Made by a program: the position numbers and the translations under genes
Origin: Hydractinia symbiolongicarpus
Taxonomy: Eukaryota; Cnidaria; Hydrozoa; Anthoathecata; Hydractiniidae
Assembly (NCBI RefSeq): GCF_029227915.1
Contig: NC_079878.1
Coordinates: forward strand, 6,384,001-6,448,000
DNA length: 64,000 bases
Direction: 5' to 3'
Shown: piece after piece, positions 1-10,613 of the stretch
Position numbering within the stretch: the stretch's first letter is position 1
Layout: each line of letters opens with the position of its first letter
Notes under the pieces: generated by a model
Seen by the model: the letters and a program-made list of their open reading frames with translations, nothing else
Databases searched by the model: none
Told to the model about the DNA's origin: nothing

Positions 1-2424
1 GTCTCATTTGCACTCTTGTTGACTTAATTTTCTGGTGATTTACATTTATTAAGATTTCAGATTACATCTGTCACGAGCCATAATAGACCTATGTCATATC
101 CATTGTCGTTCCGCAAAGTATGCATTCCAAAATACCAAAAATAACATGAAAATAAGATTAGTTATACGCAATTTTTAGTTTGCAGTGAAGTAGTGCAGAA
201 ATGGTTTGTTTACTTGCATTATTTTCAAAATAAGTTTGTCATACAATCAAATTGATAACATTTGGTAACAATATGGAATAAAAGTATGCATCTGCTTTGA
301 TTAAATATGATGGTATTTTTCCAAACAAATGTGAAATGTCAAGGTGTTAGTGAGTTAATAAAATTAGTGATGTTGCTGGCATTAATGGCATCACTTTTTG
401 AGAGGCTAGTTGACCTATTTTAAGGTGTGTCTTACCTGTTAATTTTTTTCCAATTGAGACAAAAATGGAAGTTGGGCAGTATTTACATTTCAAACATTTG
501 TTATTTCAGAACGAAGATACTAATTTGACTTTCATATTGTGGTTGGCAAGTTGGACTTTAAACCCATTGAAGTGCTAAAATAACTTGTGTTGTGCTTATT
601 TTTTCACATTTCAAAATCTGTCCTAGATCATATTTAATAAAAAGAAATTACTGAAAATCCCAAAACACGTCAAACATACAAAGTATGTATAATTTGTACT
701 CGAACAGTTTTTTGTCCACAAAATGCTTGTTATGTCAATTTTAACTTTGATCAGCGAAAATAATGAGAAAATTTTTCGTTAGTTGTAAATGAAATTTTTG
801 GTTTTATATTTTCACAAATCAGTAATATGGAAGAATCCCACGGAGATTATTTTTTGCGTATAAACAATTTAAACAATTCTGCAAGATTTTCTTCATTGCG
901 AAACCTTAGATAAATATAAATCACCCTGAGAAGATGGAAAGCTAAGGCCTCTTGTTCCTCTAATTTCATGATAAAAACGTACATCCTTATTTTTTATCAT
1001 ATTTTTTAATTACAGTTTAAAACTAAGGATATCTTCTCCACACACTTAGGCCCAACATCTAGTATAAAAGTATCTTTTTATCATAGAAATAGATTGTTTT
1101 TGCTTTATCTTCTTTTATTTTTTTGTACTTGTTTGCTAATTCCAGAATATTAAAAATGTATCATTTGTCTTCACATGGATAACAATTTATTATTTGATCT
1201 ATTAAAAATATTTGATACCTGACATGATAAAAATTTAACAAATGTGGAATTTTGAACATTTTCTCAAGTACAAGCCAGTTTTTCCTCTACTGAACAAAGT
1301 ATTATTTTGCATAAAGAAAGAATTAATTTGTATGAATTTAGTACACAAATAATCAGGTACAACTTTAAACAATACTAAATTACGATAGTAGCTTATATAT
1401 TCCATAAACTAAATTTTGACGATTATCTTGACAACCACATCCAGCTGCGTTATCTTTTTTTGGAGTTTAGTTGTTTGGAGTTTTGTAGTTTATTAAGTTA
1501 TTGTTGTTCAAGCAAAGTTACGTGTACTTTTCTTTGCCAGACAAAAAATTATATATATATATAAATGAAACCTGCCAAGTTTTACCTATGTGTTAATAAG
1601 AAAGATAGATGTGATCATCTTTTTCGATTAAACGGATTATATTCCTGTTTTAAAATTTAGTAAGTGTATTGTTTTAAACGTTTGACGTCATCACTTTTGG
1701 AATATTATGCAAAATAGAGTTGAAAGCAAGATAACTTTAAAAGCATATTTTAACTTTCTTTAAATTTTTATCTTTATTTTACTAAGATGATTTAGAAAAA
1801 ATTACCTTCGTGTAACGCTTGTTTAAATTGCTCTATGTTGCATTGCAAACCTCTGGATTAATTTTCCCAAGTGCTTGGAACACAAAAAAAATGTTTCAGT
1901 TCAGAATAACTAGCACCTGTTACTTAAAAAAGCAATTGATCAAAAACATCTAGACTCATTTTTAAAAATGTTGCCTATTCAAACTGAACTTCTGTGTGAA
2001 ATTCGTGTACTAATGCCCAGATTTTTTCTTGGTTTTACCCATATGAATCTCTTCCTTTTTTTACAGAAAAAAAGGTTGCTGTGATAATCGTAGAGGCAGC
2101 AGATTCGAAAGACTTTTGAAGCATGTTAAACGGCTTACGTGTAGATAAGACACCTTTCACAAAGTTCCTTAAAGGTAATCTGTAAGATTTTAACCTTGTA
2201 TTTAAACAGATAGCGTATTTTAGCCTGAAGGGGAAGTGTCCATCCTCATGTTGCCACAAGAAACATCCAATTTGACATTAGTGGGTTTTCAAGTTTGACT
2301 TTTTTCTATGTTAATTTCACTTTTGGGAACCAAAAAAAGAAATGAAAATCTATAAAAAAATTAAAAAATATCCGTATGCTTCCTTCTTTAGATTGCAAAC
2401 TTTATGCACATTCTAAGGGGCCGT
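1..2424. other. AT-rich stretch with no recognised gene
   Basis: I see no convincing coding exon, RNA gene or complete repeat here. A short minus-strand reading frame at 2035-2259 has possible splice-like sites but no recognisable domain. There is a small (AT)n run near 1549-1562. Confidence 0.6.
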
Positions 2425-2425
2425 C

Positions 2426-2460
2426 GACAAACAGTTTTCGTCTCCGTTAACGGCAAATTG
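2426..2460 (+). repeat. Left copy of a 35-bp inverted pair
   Basis: This segment matches the reverse complement of 9436-9470 at 34 of 35 bases. The pair brackets about 7 kb holding the copia element, a SINE and a DNA transposon. It could be the termini of an older host element or two dispersed copies of one repeat. A run of G follows on the right at about 2466-2481. Confidence 0.5.
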
Positions 2461-2801
2461 CCATTGGGGGGGGGGAGGGGGTAATGCACCACCCATTAAA
2501 ATATAAAAATGGAGACGAATTATTTCTTTTAAGGAGAATGAAAAAATATTCAACAAATTAGAAAATGTTTCCACAGTAAAAATCCGATAAATCTAAACGG
2601 ATCTCGTATTTGTATAAGTCTCCACGAAGATTGTTGTGCAAGGAGCGACCAATCAATATCAGGTATTTATGAACATATACATACTCATTTCCAGAGACAA
2701 TGTTGGTAAGGAATTTTCCAATGGAAGTTGGGAGACCATGTATATAGATAGATAGATGTGCATATTTTACATGGCTACCCTCACAAATATCGAGGGATAT
2801 A

Positions 2802-2927
2802 TGTTAACATCCTACTGTCTGACTCTAACAATGCAGTTCATTTATGTTTATTATATGTTTGTATATTTATAGGTATTAATATATAGTGGTGGGTTTATCT
2901 ATCTCTATTAACATTTGCGAGTTTTCA
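2802..2927 (+). repeat. 5' LTR of copia element
   Basis: This copy starts TGTTAAC, ends TTTTCA, and is identical to 7457-7582 except for one base. At 126 bp it is short for an LTR, so promoter and polyadenylation signals must be compact. Confidence 0.93.
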
Positions 2928-2940
2928 TGGTAGCGGACGG
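2928..2940 (+). other. Primer-binding site
   Basis: TGGTAGCGGACGG begins directly after the 5' LTR. It resembles the 3' end complement of initiator methionine tRNA, the primer commonly used by copia elements. The tRNA assignment is by resemblance only. Confidence 0.7.
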
Positions 2941-2950
2941 TAGTTAAACA

Positions 2951-5900
2951 ATGGCTAGTGGATTTTTAAACCCACCACGGTGGGATGAAGAAAACAAAGA
3001 GTTTTCATTATGGCTCCGAGAAGCCAAGGCATGGAAAGTTGCCACTTCTGGTGTAACTGGACTGAAAGATGTTCATGGTTTGCAATTAGCATTGCATCTT
3101 CCGGATGGAAGCGAAATACGTCGTCAACTATTTGATACCCTTGATACGGAGAACATGACAGGTGATGACGGGTGGAAAAAGGTGATAGAATTGATAGAAA
3201 CGTACTATAGTAAGGACGATAACACGTCAGCCTTTGACACGTGGAAAGACTTCCGTATATTATGTAGAAAAGAAGATCAAAGTATTGAACAATATATCAT
3301 GTATTATGAGAAATATAAAGTCCGAATGGAGCGCTTCGACATGAAACTTGGTGAACGTATTCATGGACTTAATTTACTGTGTGGTGCCAATCTTAATGAT
3401 TCTGACCTTCGTCTAGCAATGAGAGAAGTTGATGGGGATCAACCAAATGAAATGTATAAACAAGCTAAAAAGGCGCTTAAGAAATATTTTGGCAGTGCTG
3501 CTGTCACAAGTACTCAATCATCCAACACCGCTGTAGCCTCAGTTCAACCTGCTGTCAAACAAGAGCCTTTTTTTGCCACACTAGATGAATACGAAACATA
3601 CGTTGCATGGAGACAATACCGATCGAAAAATGGTAATTCATCAAATAAAAGTTATCGTGGACAAGGTCGTGGAAAATTGCAACATCGCAATCCCCTAAAT
3701 GCTGACGGTAAACCTTTAACATGCCGTGTTTGCCGTTCAATTGCACATTTTGCTCGAGATTGCCCACATCGTTCTGAGAAACAACAAGGTTCGGAAGACA
3801 ACCAACAGCATGATAGTTCTACAAACCGCTCCTGGGTTGCTTCTGTTAACTCTGATGTTATTGAATGCCAAGCATCTGATGCGTCTATGGCAGGTGGTGT
3901 TGCATTTAACTATATGATTCTCGATACAGGTTGCCCACAGAATGTTGCCGGAGTAGTATGGACACAGTGTTTTCTTGATTCCATGAGTACTGATATGTAC
4001 CAAAATGTCAAAAAGCTTCATGGTAATAACAAATTTAAATTTGGTGGTGGACGTGTCATGAAATCTATGTATACCATTATAGCTCCTGTTTTGGTTGCTG
4101 GGGAAATCACTTCCTTAAAATTCGATGTTGTTGACACCGATCTTCCTCTTCTGCTTGGAAAGGAAACTATGAAAGCATGGAATCTGCTCATTTGTACAGG
4201 AAATGACACTGCTGAAGTTACAATAAATCGTGTGAAGAAAAATGTTGAGCTCTTCACATCCCCTACTGGACACTGGTGTATAAATGTGCAGCCAGGTTTT
4301 CCTGTTGAAGTACTGGATGTTATGTTTTCTGTTAGTGAATTGTCCAAACATGACAAAGAACTTGCTGCTAAACGCTTGCATCGCCAATTTTGTCATCCTC
4401 CCTTTGAGTTCTTAAAGAAAGTCCTCAGTGTCCTGGATAAGCCTGACAAGGAATTTTTGGACATTCTGCATAAATATTCTCAGAATTGTCTAGTGTGTAA
4501 GCGATACAAACCGACCATTCCAAGGCCAGCTGTCAGAAACTTAATGGATCCAGATAAAATGAAATTTAATGAAATAGTTAGTATTGATTTGAAAGAAAGG
4601 AAGGGTAAATGGATAATTTACCTCATCGATATGGTTACTCGATACACACGTGCTGATTTCATACCATCTAAAGAAAAACGCATCGTTGTTGCAAAGATTA
4701 TAGAACTTTGGTTGCCTATATTTGGAGCAGCTAAAAGTTTTCACATGGACAATGGAGGGGAATTCGCTAATGATGAAATGCGGGAACTTGGCAATCAATT
4801 TGGGATAAACATCAAGCACACCGCTGCTTATAGTCCTTGGGCAAATGGTCTGAATGAACGGAATCATGCAACTATAGATATTATGATGGAAAAAATGCTA
4901 GAAGATCACCCGAAGTTATCAGAATCACTGGCATTGCAGTATGCTATATCTGTACGAAATTGCTGTATGTTTGTAAATGGATTTACACCAGCACAGTTAG
5001 CAATAGGTCAAAATCCTAGACTGCCATCAGCTTTCCATGATGAACTCCTGGCCTTGGAAGGCATTACCACCAGCTCTGTAATAGCCCAGCATCTTAATGC
5101 CATTGCTGCAGCCAGAAAAGCTTTCGTGCAAGCAGAAATAAGCTCAAAGCTTCGCAAGGCATTAAAACATCCTGTTCGCGAGTATGCAGATATTTTCTAT
5201 CAGCCTGGTAACCAAGTCTTCTATAAACTACCAGACGATCGGCGTTGGCAAGGGCCTGCTACTGTCATTGGTGCAGATGGTAAAGTTGTAATGATTCGTC
5301 ATGGCAGTGTTCTTCGTCGTGTTCATCCATGTCGTCTGCAACTTGTTAATGAAATTAGTCACTCCTCGTCACAACCAGATTCCTCACCACAAGCAGCAGG
5401 AAATAGTCAGTCAGATATTACTCAAAATCTGGAATCAGGGTATGAACAGCACCACATTGCAGAAAAAGAAACTGAACAGGAAGTACAACATTTTACTGAA
5501 CATGTTGCAACTCACCAACCAGAAAGCTCAATTCAGCAACCAGAATCTGGTCCTGTTGCCAGATCCAAGATGTCCCTCCCAAAAAGACAACAGACAGTGC
5601 AATACAAATATCCTGATGGAGAATGGAAAGAAGTAAAAATTCTAGGCCCTGCTGGAAAAAAGGGTGGGATCCACAAAGATTGGGTAAACGTTCGAGATCA
5701 CTCTGACCATGAGTATTCTATGGATTGGAGTGATGTATCAGAATGGAAGTTAGTCGAAATTGAGTCAGACCCAACAGGAGGTGATCCCTCTACTCCTTCT
5801 AATTGTGAAGAAGAGATGTGTGTTGCCGTATGCTTCAACGCACCAGATGAGTTCAAGAATGCCAAGAGTGCAGAACTTGAAAAATGGAAACAGTATGAAG

Positions 5901-7324
5901 TTTACCAAGAGGTTCCAGATGTAGGTCAACCCAGACTAACTGGTAGGTGGGTATGTACCCGAAAAATTGTTGACGGAAAACTTGTACCGAAAGCAAGATA
6001 TGTCATCCGAGGCTTTCAGGAAAATATTAACATACCTGCTGACTCACCAACTGGCAGTAAAGAATGTATGAGACTAGTGCTTTCTATAATTGCCAGCAAA
6101 CAATGGACACTAAATTCTATTGACATAAAAGCAGCTTTTCTCCAAGGCAAACCAATACAACGGGATGTCTTTATTGTTCCACCATGTGACGTACCCCTTC
6201 CAAACACACTCTGGAAGTTAGAAAAATGTGTGTACGGTCTAAATGATGCTGCTCGTATGTGGTATTTTGCAGTATGGGAAGCATTACAAAATTTAGGATG
6301 TCATAGATCAACTATTGATTATGGTGTTTTTTATTGGAAAGATAAAAATGATCAATTGTCTGGTGTGTTACAAGCACATGTTGATGATTTCCTTTGGTCC
6401 GGTACTGATGTTTTCAAAGCTGATGTCATAGATAAGCTTTACCAAATATTTCAAGTTGGTCATTCAGCATCATCACATTTTAAATATGTTGGTATTAATA
6501 TCAGCCAGAGTGAATCTGGACAGCTATCACTTGACCAATTGGATTATATTGAAAAAATCGATCAAATTCCAATCACCCGAGAACGTCAACTTCAGAAAGA
6601 TTCCATTTGTACCAAGACTGAATCTTCTCAATATTGCAGATTGGTTGGTCAGTTAAACTGGACTGCTACACATACTCGCCCGGATATTGCCTTCGATATT
6701 TCTGTATTGAGCTCGACTATGAAAGCTCCTACTGTGTCTAATATCTTGAAAGCAAATAAAGTGCTTCAAAGAATCAAAGGTAATCCATTAAAGATTCATT
6801 TCCCTAGCCTTGAATCATTGGAAAATTGCTCCATCATATGCTACAGTGATGCATCGTTGGCAAATTTGTCATCAGGTCAAAGTTCAGGAGGATATGTGGT
6901 GTTCCTCTCTGATAATAAAGGGAAGGTGTGCCCATTAGTTTGGAGTAGCAAAACTATTCGACGTGTTGTTAGAAGTACACTTGCTGCTGAAACAAGTGCC
7001 ATGGTGGATGCTCTTGATGCTGCATACTTTATGTCACAAGTTCTTACTGAAATGATTTCCATACCAAACACGCAATGTAAGCACATTCAGATTCATGCAT
7101 TAACTGATAATGAATCTCTTTACCGAAATACTTACTCAACAACAATGGCTGCAGAGCGCCGACTCAGGGTTGATATTTCTGTTATAAAAGAAATGATTTT
7201 GAGAGAAGAACTATCCAGCGTGAAATGGATTCCTACATCCATGCAACTTGCAGATCCATTGACAAAAGTTGGTGCAGACCCAACAAAGCTGACAGCTGTT
7301 TTGGAAACTGGAAACGTCGGATAG
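2951..7324 (+). CDS. Copia Gag-Pol polyprotein, intact
   Basis: A single 1457-residue frame encodes everything the element needs, in copia order. Gag fills about residues 1-250. A CCHC zinc knuckle (C258, C261, H266, C271) comes next. The aspartic protease site is DTGCPQN with D325. The integrase has an HHCC zinc site (H477, H482, C513, C516) and a DDE core at D546, D600 and E636, with 35 residues between the last two. Reverse transcriptase carries HVDD at D1145/D1146, where copia usually has YVDD. RNase H has D1300, E1347 and D1386. Integrase preceding reverse transcriptase fixes the copia superfamily. The start is the first ATG after the primer-binding site. No stop or frameshift is visible. 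Confidence 0.96.
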   Translation: MASGFLNPPRWDEENKEFSLWLREAKAWKVATSGVTGLKDVHGLQLALHLPDGSEIRRQLFDTLDTENMTGDDGWKKVIELIETYYSKDDNTSAFDTWKDFRILCRKEDQSIEQYIMYYEKYKVRMERFDMKLGERIHGLNLLCGANLNDSDLRLAMREVDGDQPNEMYKQAKKALKKYFGSAAVTSTQSSNTAVASVQPAVKQEPFFATLDEYETYVAWRQYRSKNGNSSNKSYRGQGRGKLQHRNPLNADGKPLTCRVCRSIAHFARDCPHRSEKQQGSEDNQQHDSSTNRSWVASVNSDVIECQASDASMAGGVAFNYMILDTGCPQNVAGVVWTQCFLDSMSTDMYQNVKKLHGNNKFKFGGGRVMKSMYTIIAPVLVAGEITSLKFDVVDTDLPLLLGKETMKAWNLLICTGNDTAEVTINRVKKNVELFTSPTGHWCINVQPGFPVEVLDVMFSVSELSKHDKELAAKRLHRQFCHPPFEFLKKVLSVLDKPDKEFLDILHKYSQNCLVCKRYKPTIPRPAVRNLMDPDKMKFNEIVSIDLKERKGKWIIYLIDMVTRYTRADFIPSKEKRIVVAKIIELWLPIFGAAKSFHMDNGGEFANDEMRELGNQFGINIKHTAAYSPWANGLNERNHATIDIMMEKMLEDHPKLSESLALQYAISVRNCCMFVNGFTPAQLAIGQNPRLPSAFHDELLALEGITTSSVIAQHLNAIAAARKAFVQAEISSKLRKALKHPVREYADIFYQPGNQVFYKLPDDRRWQGPATVIGADGKVVMIRHGSVLRRVHPCRLQLVNEISHSSSQPDSSPQAAGNSQSDITQNLESGYEQHHIAEKETEQEVQHFTEHVATHQPESSIQQPESGPVARSKMSLPKRQQTVQYKYPDGEWKEVKILGPAGKKGGIHKDWVNVRDHSDHEYSMDWSDVSEWKLVEIESDPTGGDPSTPSNCEEEMCVAVCFNAPDEFKNAKSAELEKWKQYEVYQEVPDVGQPRLTGRWVCTRKIVDGKLVPKARYVIRGFQENINIPADSPTGSKECMRLVLSIIASKQWTLNSIDIKAAFLQGKPIQRDVFIVPPCDVPLPNTLWKLEKCVYGLNDAARMWYFAVWEALQNLGCHRSTIDYGVFYWKDKNDQLSGVLQAHVDDFLWSGTDVFKADVIDKLYQIFQVGHSASSHFKYVGINISQSESGQLSLDQLDYIEKIDQIPITRERQLQKDSICTKTESSQYCRLVGQLNWTATHTRPDIAFDISVLSSTMKAPTVSNILKANKVLQRIKGNPLKIHFPSLESLENCSIICYSDASLANLSSGQSSGGYVVFLSDNKGKVCPLVWSSKTIRRVVRSTLAAETSAMVDALDAAYFMSQVLTEMISIPNTQCKHIQIHALTDNESLYRNTYSTTMAAERRLRVDISVIKEMILREELSSVKWIPTSMQLADPLTKVGADPTKLTAVLETGNVG

Positions 7325-7436
7325 AGACACTATTTACACACTTCTGTTATGAACCTTTGGTTATGTTTTGATTTTGTTTCGGGGCATTTGCAGTGTCGCT
7401 ATGCATTTGCAGCCGTATGTTTATATTATTGGTTGC

Positions 7437-7456
7437 GAGAAAAGAGAGAATGGGAA
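7437..7456 (+). other. Polypurine tract
   Basis: Twenty bases, all purine except one T, abut the 3' LTR. This is the expected position of the plus-strand primer for LTR retrotransposons. Confidence 0.75.
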
Positions 7457-7582
7457 TGTTAACATCCTACTGTCTGACTCTAACAATGCAGTTCATTTAT
7501 GTTTATTATATGTTTGTATATTTATAGGTATTAATATATAGTGGTGGGTTTATCTATCTCTATTAACATTTACGAGTTTTCA
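7457..7582 (+). repeat. 3' LTR of copia element
   Basis: This copy has one mismatch to the 5' LTR and is followed by the target duplication ATATA at 7583-7587. Confidence 0.93.
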
Positions 7583-7587
7583 ATATA

Positions 7588-7860
7588 CCCTGTCTATTAT
7601 TCCCAGGAGGGGCCATGGCTTAGATGGAGAGTCCTAGAGTATTTAATGCTTATTTTGAGCTACACAGACCCAATTAGGGCCCACGCTCTACTAGACAACT
7701 CCTGGCAACATCCAACAGCCCACACAGTGTGCCATCTCCCCAATTTCCCTCACATGGTTTGGGTTAACCCGGGGCTATGGTAACATTCACTCGCTCATGT
7801 TGAATGGCGGTAAAGAGGAATCGAACCCTGGTCTCCCGCACAGAGTACGAGAGCTATAAC
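7588..7860 (-). mobile_element. tRNA-derived SINE, main part
   Basis: Read on the minus strand, this begins in a tRNA-like head whose first bases lie at 9373-9397, beyond an inserted transposon. The head has a box-A-like TAGATCAGTGG (9379-9389 region) and a perfect box B, GGTTCGATTCC, near 7820. The body runs to GACAGGGTAT next to the copia insertion. Related copies lie at 8524-8675 and 11143-11322, which supports a dispersed family rather than a functional tRNA gene. Confidence 0.75.
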
Positions 7861-9372
7861 TATTCTGACCCAACTTAGAACACGACCCGTCTTAAGACGG
7901 GATGGACCATCTTTGGACACGGTGGCCCATCTTTTGACATGCTGCCCCGTCAATTGACGGGCCAGGACCAACTTGCGACATGGCGTTAAAAGATGTTTGT
8001 ATACTTCAAGACCTTGTATTTAACGTAAACTAACTCCAATAAAGTGAAAAAACTGAACTGCTGCAACTTTTGCCGAGATATTGTTGTATATGGCTAGCTG
8101 AGATTAAATCGAGTTATGCATTTCAAGATTGTTGTGGGTAGCAAAAACAACACTATTTGGCAACTCTTGGTGCAAGACCATATCTGCGAACACATTTAGC
8201 TAGAGACTTCCTTGTTGAATGATTGGAGATTTTTATGTGCATAATGACTAGCTAAATAATTATGACTCATATATCAAAATGTAATCTCATATTATATATA
8301 TTCACAGCAGGTAGCTTAGCTAAGCTGTTGTTTAAGCTATTTTGCTATGTTTAATTTTCAATATAATCTTTGATGGAATTATTGCAACTTGACCTATTAC
8401 GTAACTTGAGAGCGAGAATCGTTTTGTCTGGGAAATCCATGATTGAAATATTTTGTTATATATTCAAGAAACAGAAAGGCTGACTTTTATTTAAAGAAAT
8501 ATTATAAGTTAATTTATATTTTATGTGATCGGTGAGTCCTTAAGCTTCCATTTGAGCTACAGAAATCTTTTTTGAAATTCTTGCCCAACTGGACAACAGC
8601 ATTATGTGGGGATCAAACACACAACCACTTGGAAATGAGTCGTACGCTTTACCGACTGTGCTACTAATATTTGTAAATTTATGTCTGTGTTCAATTTTTA
8701 AGGAAAAAAATTATGACATTGTCTTTGTGTTGCTCATTACTTTAGCTACATTTGTAATAGATTGTATTTAGAGAATTCATGATTTATTTTCCTCTGTATA
8801 TTTTTTGTTTTCTTTTGTCATCTCCTATAGACACTGCATTTGTGCACAGTTGGGCCAGACCTGTCTTCAATTTTTTTAAAATTTGAAACAGTGTGTTTCC
8901 CATGTTACAAGGCTTAACTTTAGTCTGGGAGTCTTCAAACTGACCCATGTTGTGGCTGTTTCTAAAAACTGTCAAAAGTTTGATCTGTCCTTTTTTACTA
9001 CGATTTTTGAAAACACAAGTGTCCTTTGTCAATAGTTGGGCCTGTCCCATCCTATGACACAGTCTTTTAAAGGCATGGGAATTGTTTATCAATAGTTAGG
9101 CCTGTCCCATCTTATGACACATTTTCTAAAATTGCAAGAGACCTTTGTGTACAGTTAAATTTGTCCCATCTGATGACACAGCTTTTAAAAAGCAAGAGAT
9201 TCCTTCGTCAATAGTTGGGCCTGTACCAACTTAAGAGGTATTTGCACACATTTGTCCAAAGTTAGGCCAGGCCTGTCAATAGATGGTCCATCCTGATTGC
9301 AAACGCACCGACACGTCTTTTGACGGGCCAGTCCTGCGTCCAAAGTTGGGCCGGTGTCAGTTGGGTCAGAAC
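7861..9372. mobile_element. DNA transposon inserted in the SINE head
   Basis: The ends carry inverted repeats around TTCTGACCCAACT, and the flanks are duplicated as ATAAC (7856-7860 and 9373-9377). The right-hand duplicate continues the SINE head exactly, which shows the insertion point. Near the left end are two perfect 16-bp palindromes, at 7886-7901 and 7946-7961, both CCCGTC-4nt-GACGGG. The interior from about 8850 to 9250 is a diverged tandem repeat of roughly 75-80 bp built on GTTGGGCCTGTCCCATC. I see no transposase, so the element is non-autonomous and its superfamily is open. Confidence 0.65.
8524..8675 (-). mobile_element. SINE copy inside the DNA transposon
   Basis: The minus strand reads a tRNA-like head with TAGCACAGTCGG (box A) and TTTGATCCCCA (box B), then a body similar to the copies at 7588-7860 and 11143-11322. 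It lies within the 7861-9372 transposon, so it was captured by or inserted into that element. Confidence 0.6.
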
Positions 9373-9435
9373 ATAACCACTGATCTACGGCACCATAGCG
9401 GAGACAAAAAGGAGGGTAAAATTCTATTTAACAGC

Positions 9436-9470
9436 CAATTTGCCGTTAACTGAGACGAAAACTGTTTGTC
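9436..9470 (-). repeat. Right copy of a 35-bp inverted pair
   Basis: Inverted partner of 2426-2460, with one mismatch in 35. Confidence 0.5.
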
Positions 9471-9726
9471 AATTCAGCAGCGCACATGCCCAAAAATAGG
9501 GTTCTAAATAAATTGAACAAATTATCATATCTTATTTTGGAATTTGGTGTAAATGCTTTCCTTTTTATAGCTATAGCTCAGCTAGCTAGCTATATACAAA
9601 AAAGAAAGGAAAAACAACGTTCCATTAAATTAAATAGTAGCATACGATAAAAAACATAGCATACGTTTTACTAATAAATATTGGATTTATCATCACCTGA
9701 TTCGACGCTTCCGTATCGTTCATTAC

Positions 9727-9840
9727 CTCTAGTTTTGGCTTGAAAGAAAATTCATTTGATGACAATTCGTTTTCTGTTGATTTCTCTTCTTGTTTTGATT
9801 CAATTTCTTTTGCACCTGCGTTATCTTCTGAGTTCATCAT
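9727..9840 (-). CDS. Candidate first exon of an unidentified minus-strand gene
   Basis: Read leftward from ATG at 9840, this gives 38 codons rich in Glu, Lys and Ser, ending at a good donor (GAG|GTAATG) in phase 0. It would be transcribed divergently from the polyhomeotic-like gene whose start is 774 bp away. I could not find the next exon to the left, where transposons crowd the region. No domain is recognisable, so this is a coding-potential call only. Confidence 0.3.
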
Positions 9841-10613
9841 GTCGATTTGATAAATCTAACTTTATTATACACAAATTAAAAACGACTGCTGATGACACAG
9901 TAATTAGAACATTAATAGTTAATGAGCGGATTTTGCAAACACAGCAAATACCCTCAAGTTCTCACGCTTCCTTCTCCACCATTTTTTTCGTGGATACCGT
10001 GTTAGGCAGTAATCTGTTCAGAAAAGCAACGCCGCCGTGCAATTTTTAGAAAAAGTTATCTAAGGTTTCAACAAACTATCTAATGTTTTAGATAATCAAA
10101 ACACACATTTTAGAAGGGCATTAGTCGGTATTTAAGTATGTGTAAAGAATATCACCGTGTTAAAAATACTTTTTTTTTAAGTTAATCTTACATCATCAGG
10201 TTAATAAAACTGTTGATTACATTATAAGCTTGTTGGTTATCAAAATAGAGCAAAACTAAATAAACTGATAGACCAATCGATTTGTTCCCCCGAGAGACAA
10301 AGTTGGTGTTGGGTGGTTAAATTTCTTCCGGAGAAATCTGTAAGAAACTCTCCCAATCTTTGTAACAATTTGTTTAGAATATAAGTTATTCTTTTATTAT
10401 TAATCAGTCAATGGCCTCCAATTGACAAAATGAACAATAATTACAGTTTAGAGATACAACCCTCCTTGGTTAAGTTACCGTGGAAAATCAGTTGTCCCCT
10501 GGCGACATACTTGCATTAGGTTTAGCGGTTCCTTTTCTGATTATAGTATAGATGACAATTTGGTTATTTTAGAATCATGTAACGCTATACACGAAACAAC
10601 ATTCTAATCAAAA

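Larger units (their letters stand above)
2797..7587 (+). mobile_element. Full-length Ty1/copia LTR retrotransposon
   Basis: The element has two 126-bp LTRs (2802-2927 and 7457-7582), each starting TG and ending CA. A perfect 5-bp target duplication, ATATA, lies at 2797-2801 and 7583-7587. A primer-binding site abuts the 5' LTR, one long open reading frame follows, and a purine tract precedes the 3' LTR. The LTRs differ at a single base (G in the 5' copy and A in the 3' copy, in the TTTRCGAG near the end), so the insertion is recent. It landed next to the 3' end of a tRNA-derived SINE. All parts expected for mobility are present. Confidence 0.95.

Noticed and set aside
2802-2913. Shorter LTR ending at TTAACA
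   Set aside because: The primer-binding site and the ATATA duplication fit the longer end at 2927 (and 7582) exactly.
3555-7086. Minus-strand and other-frame ORFs within the copia gene
   Set aside because: They are shadows of the 1457-codon polyprotein.
7588-7860. tRNA gene on the minus strand
   Set aside because: Box A and B are present, but the head is split by a transposon and joined to a SINE body shared with other copies.
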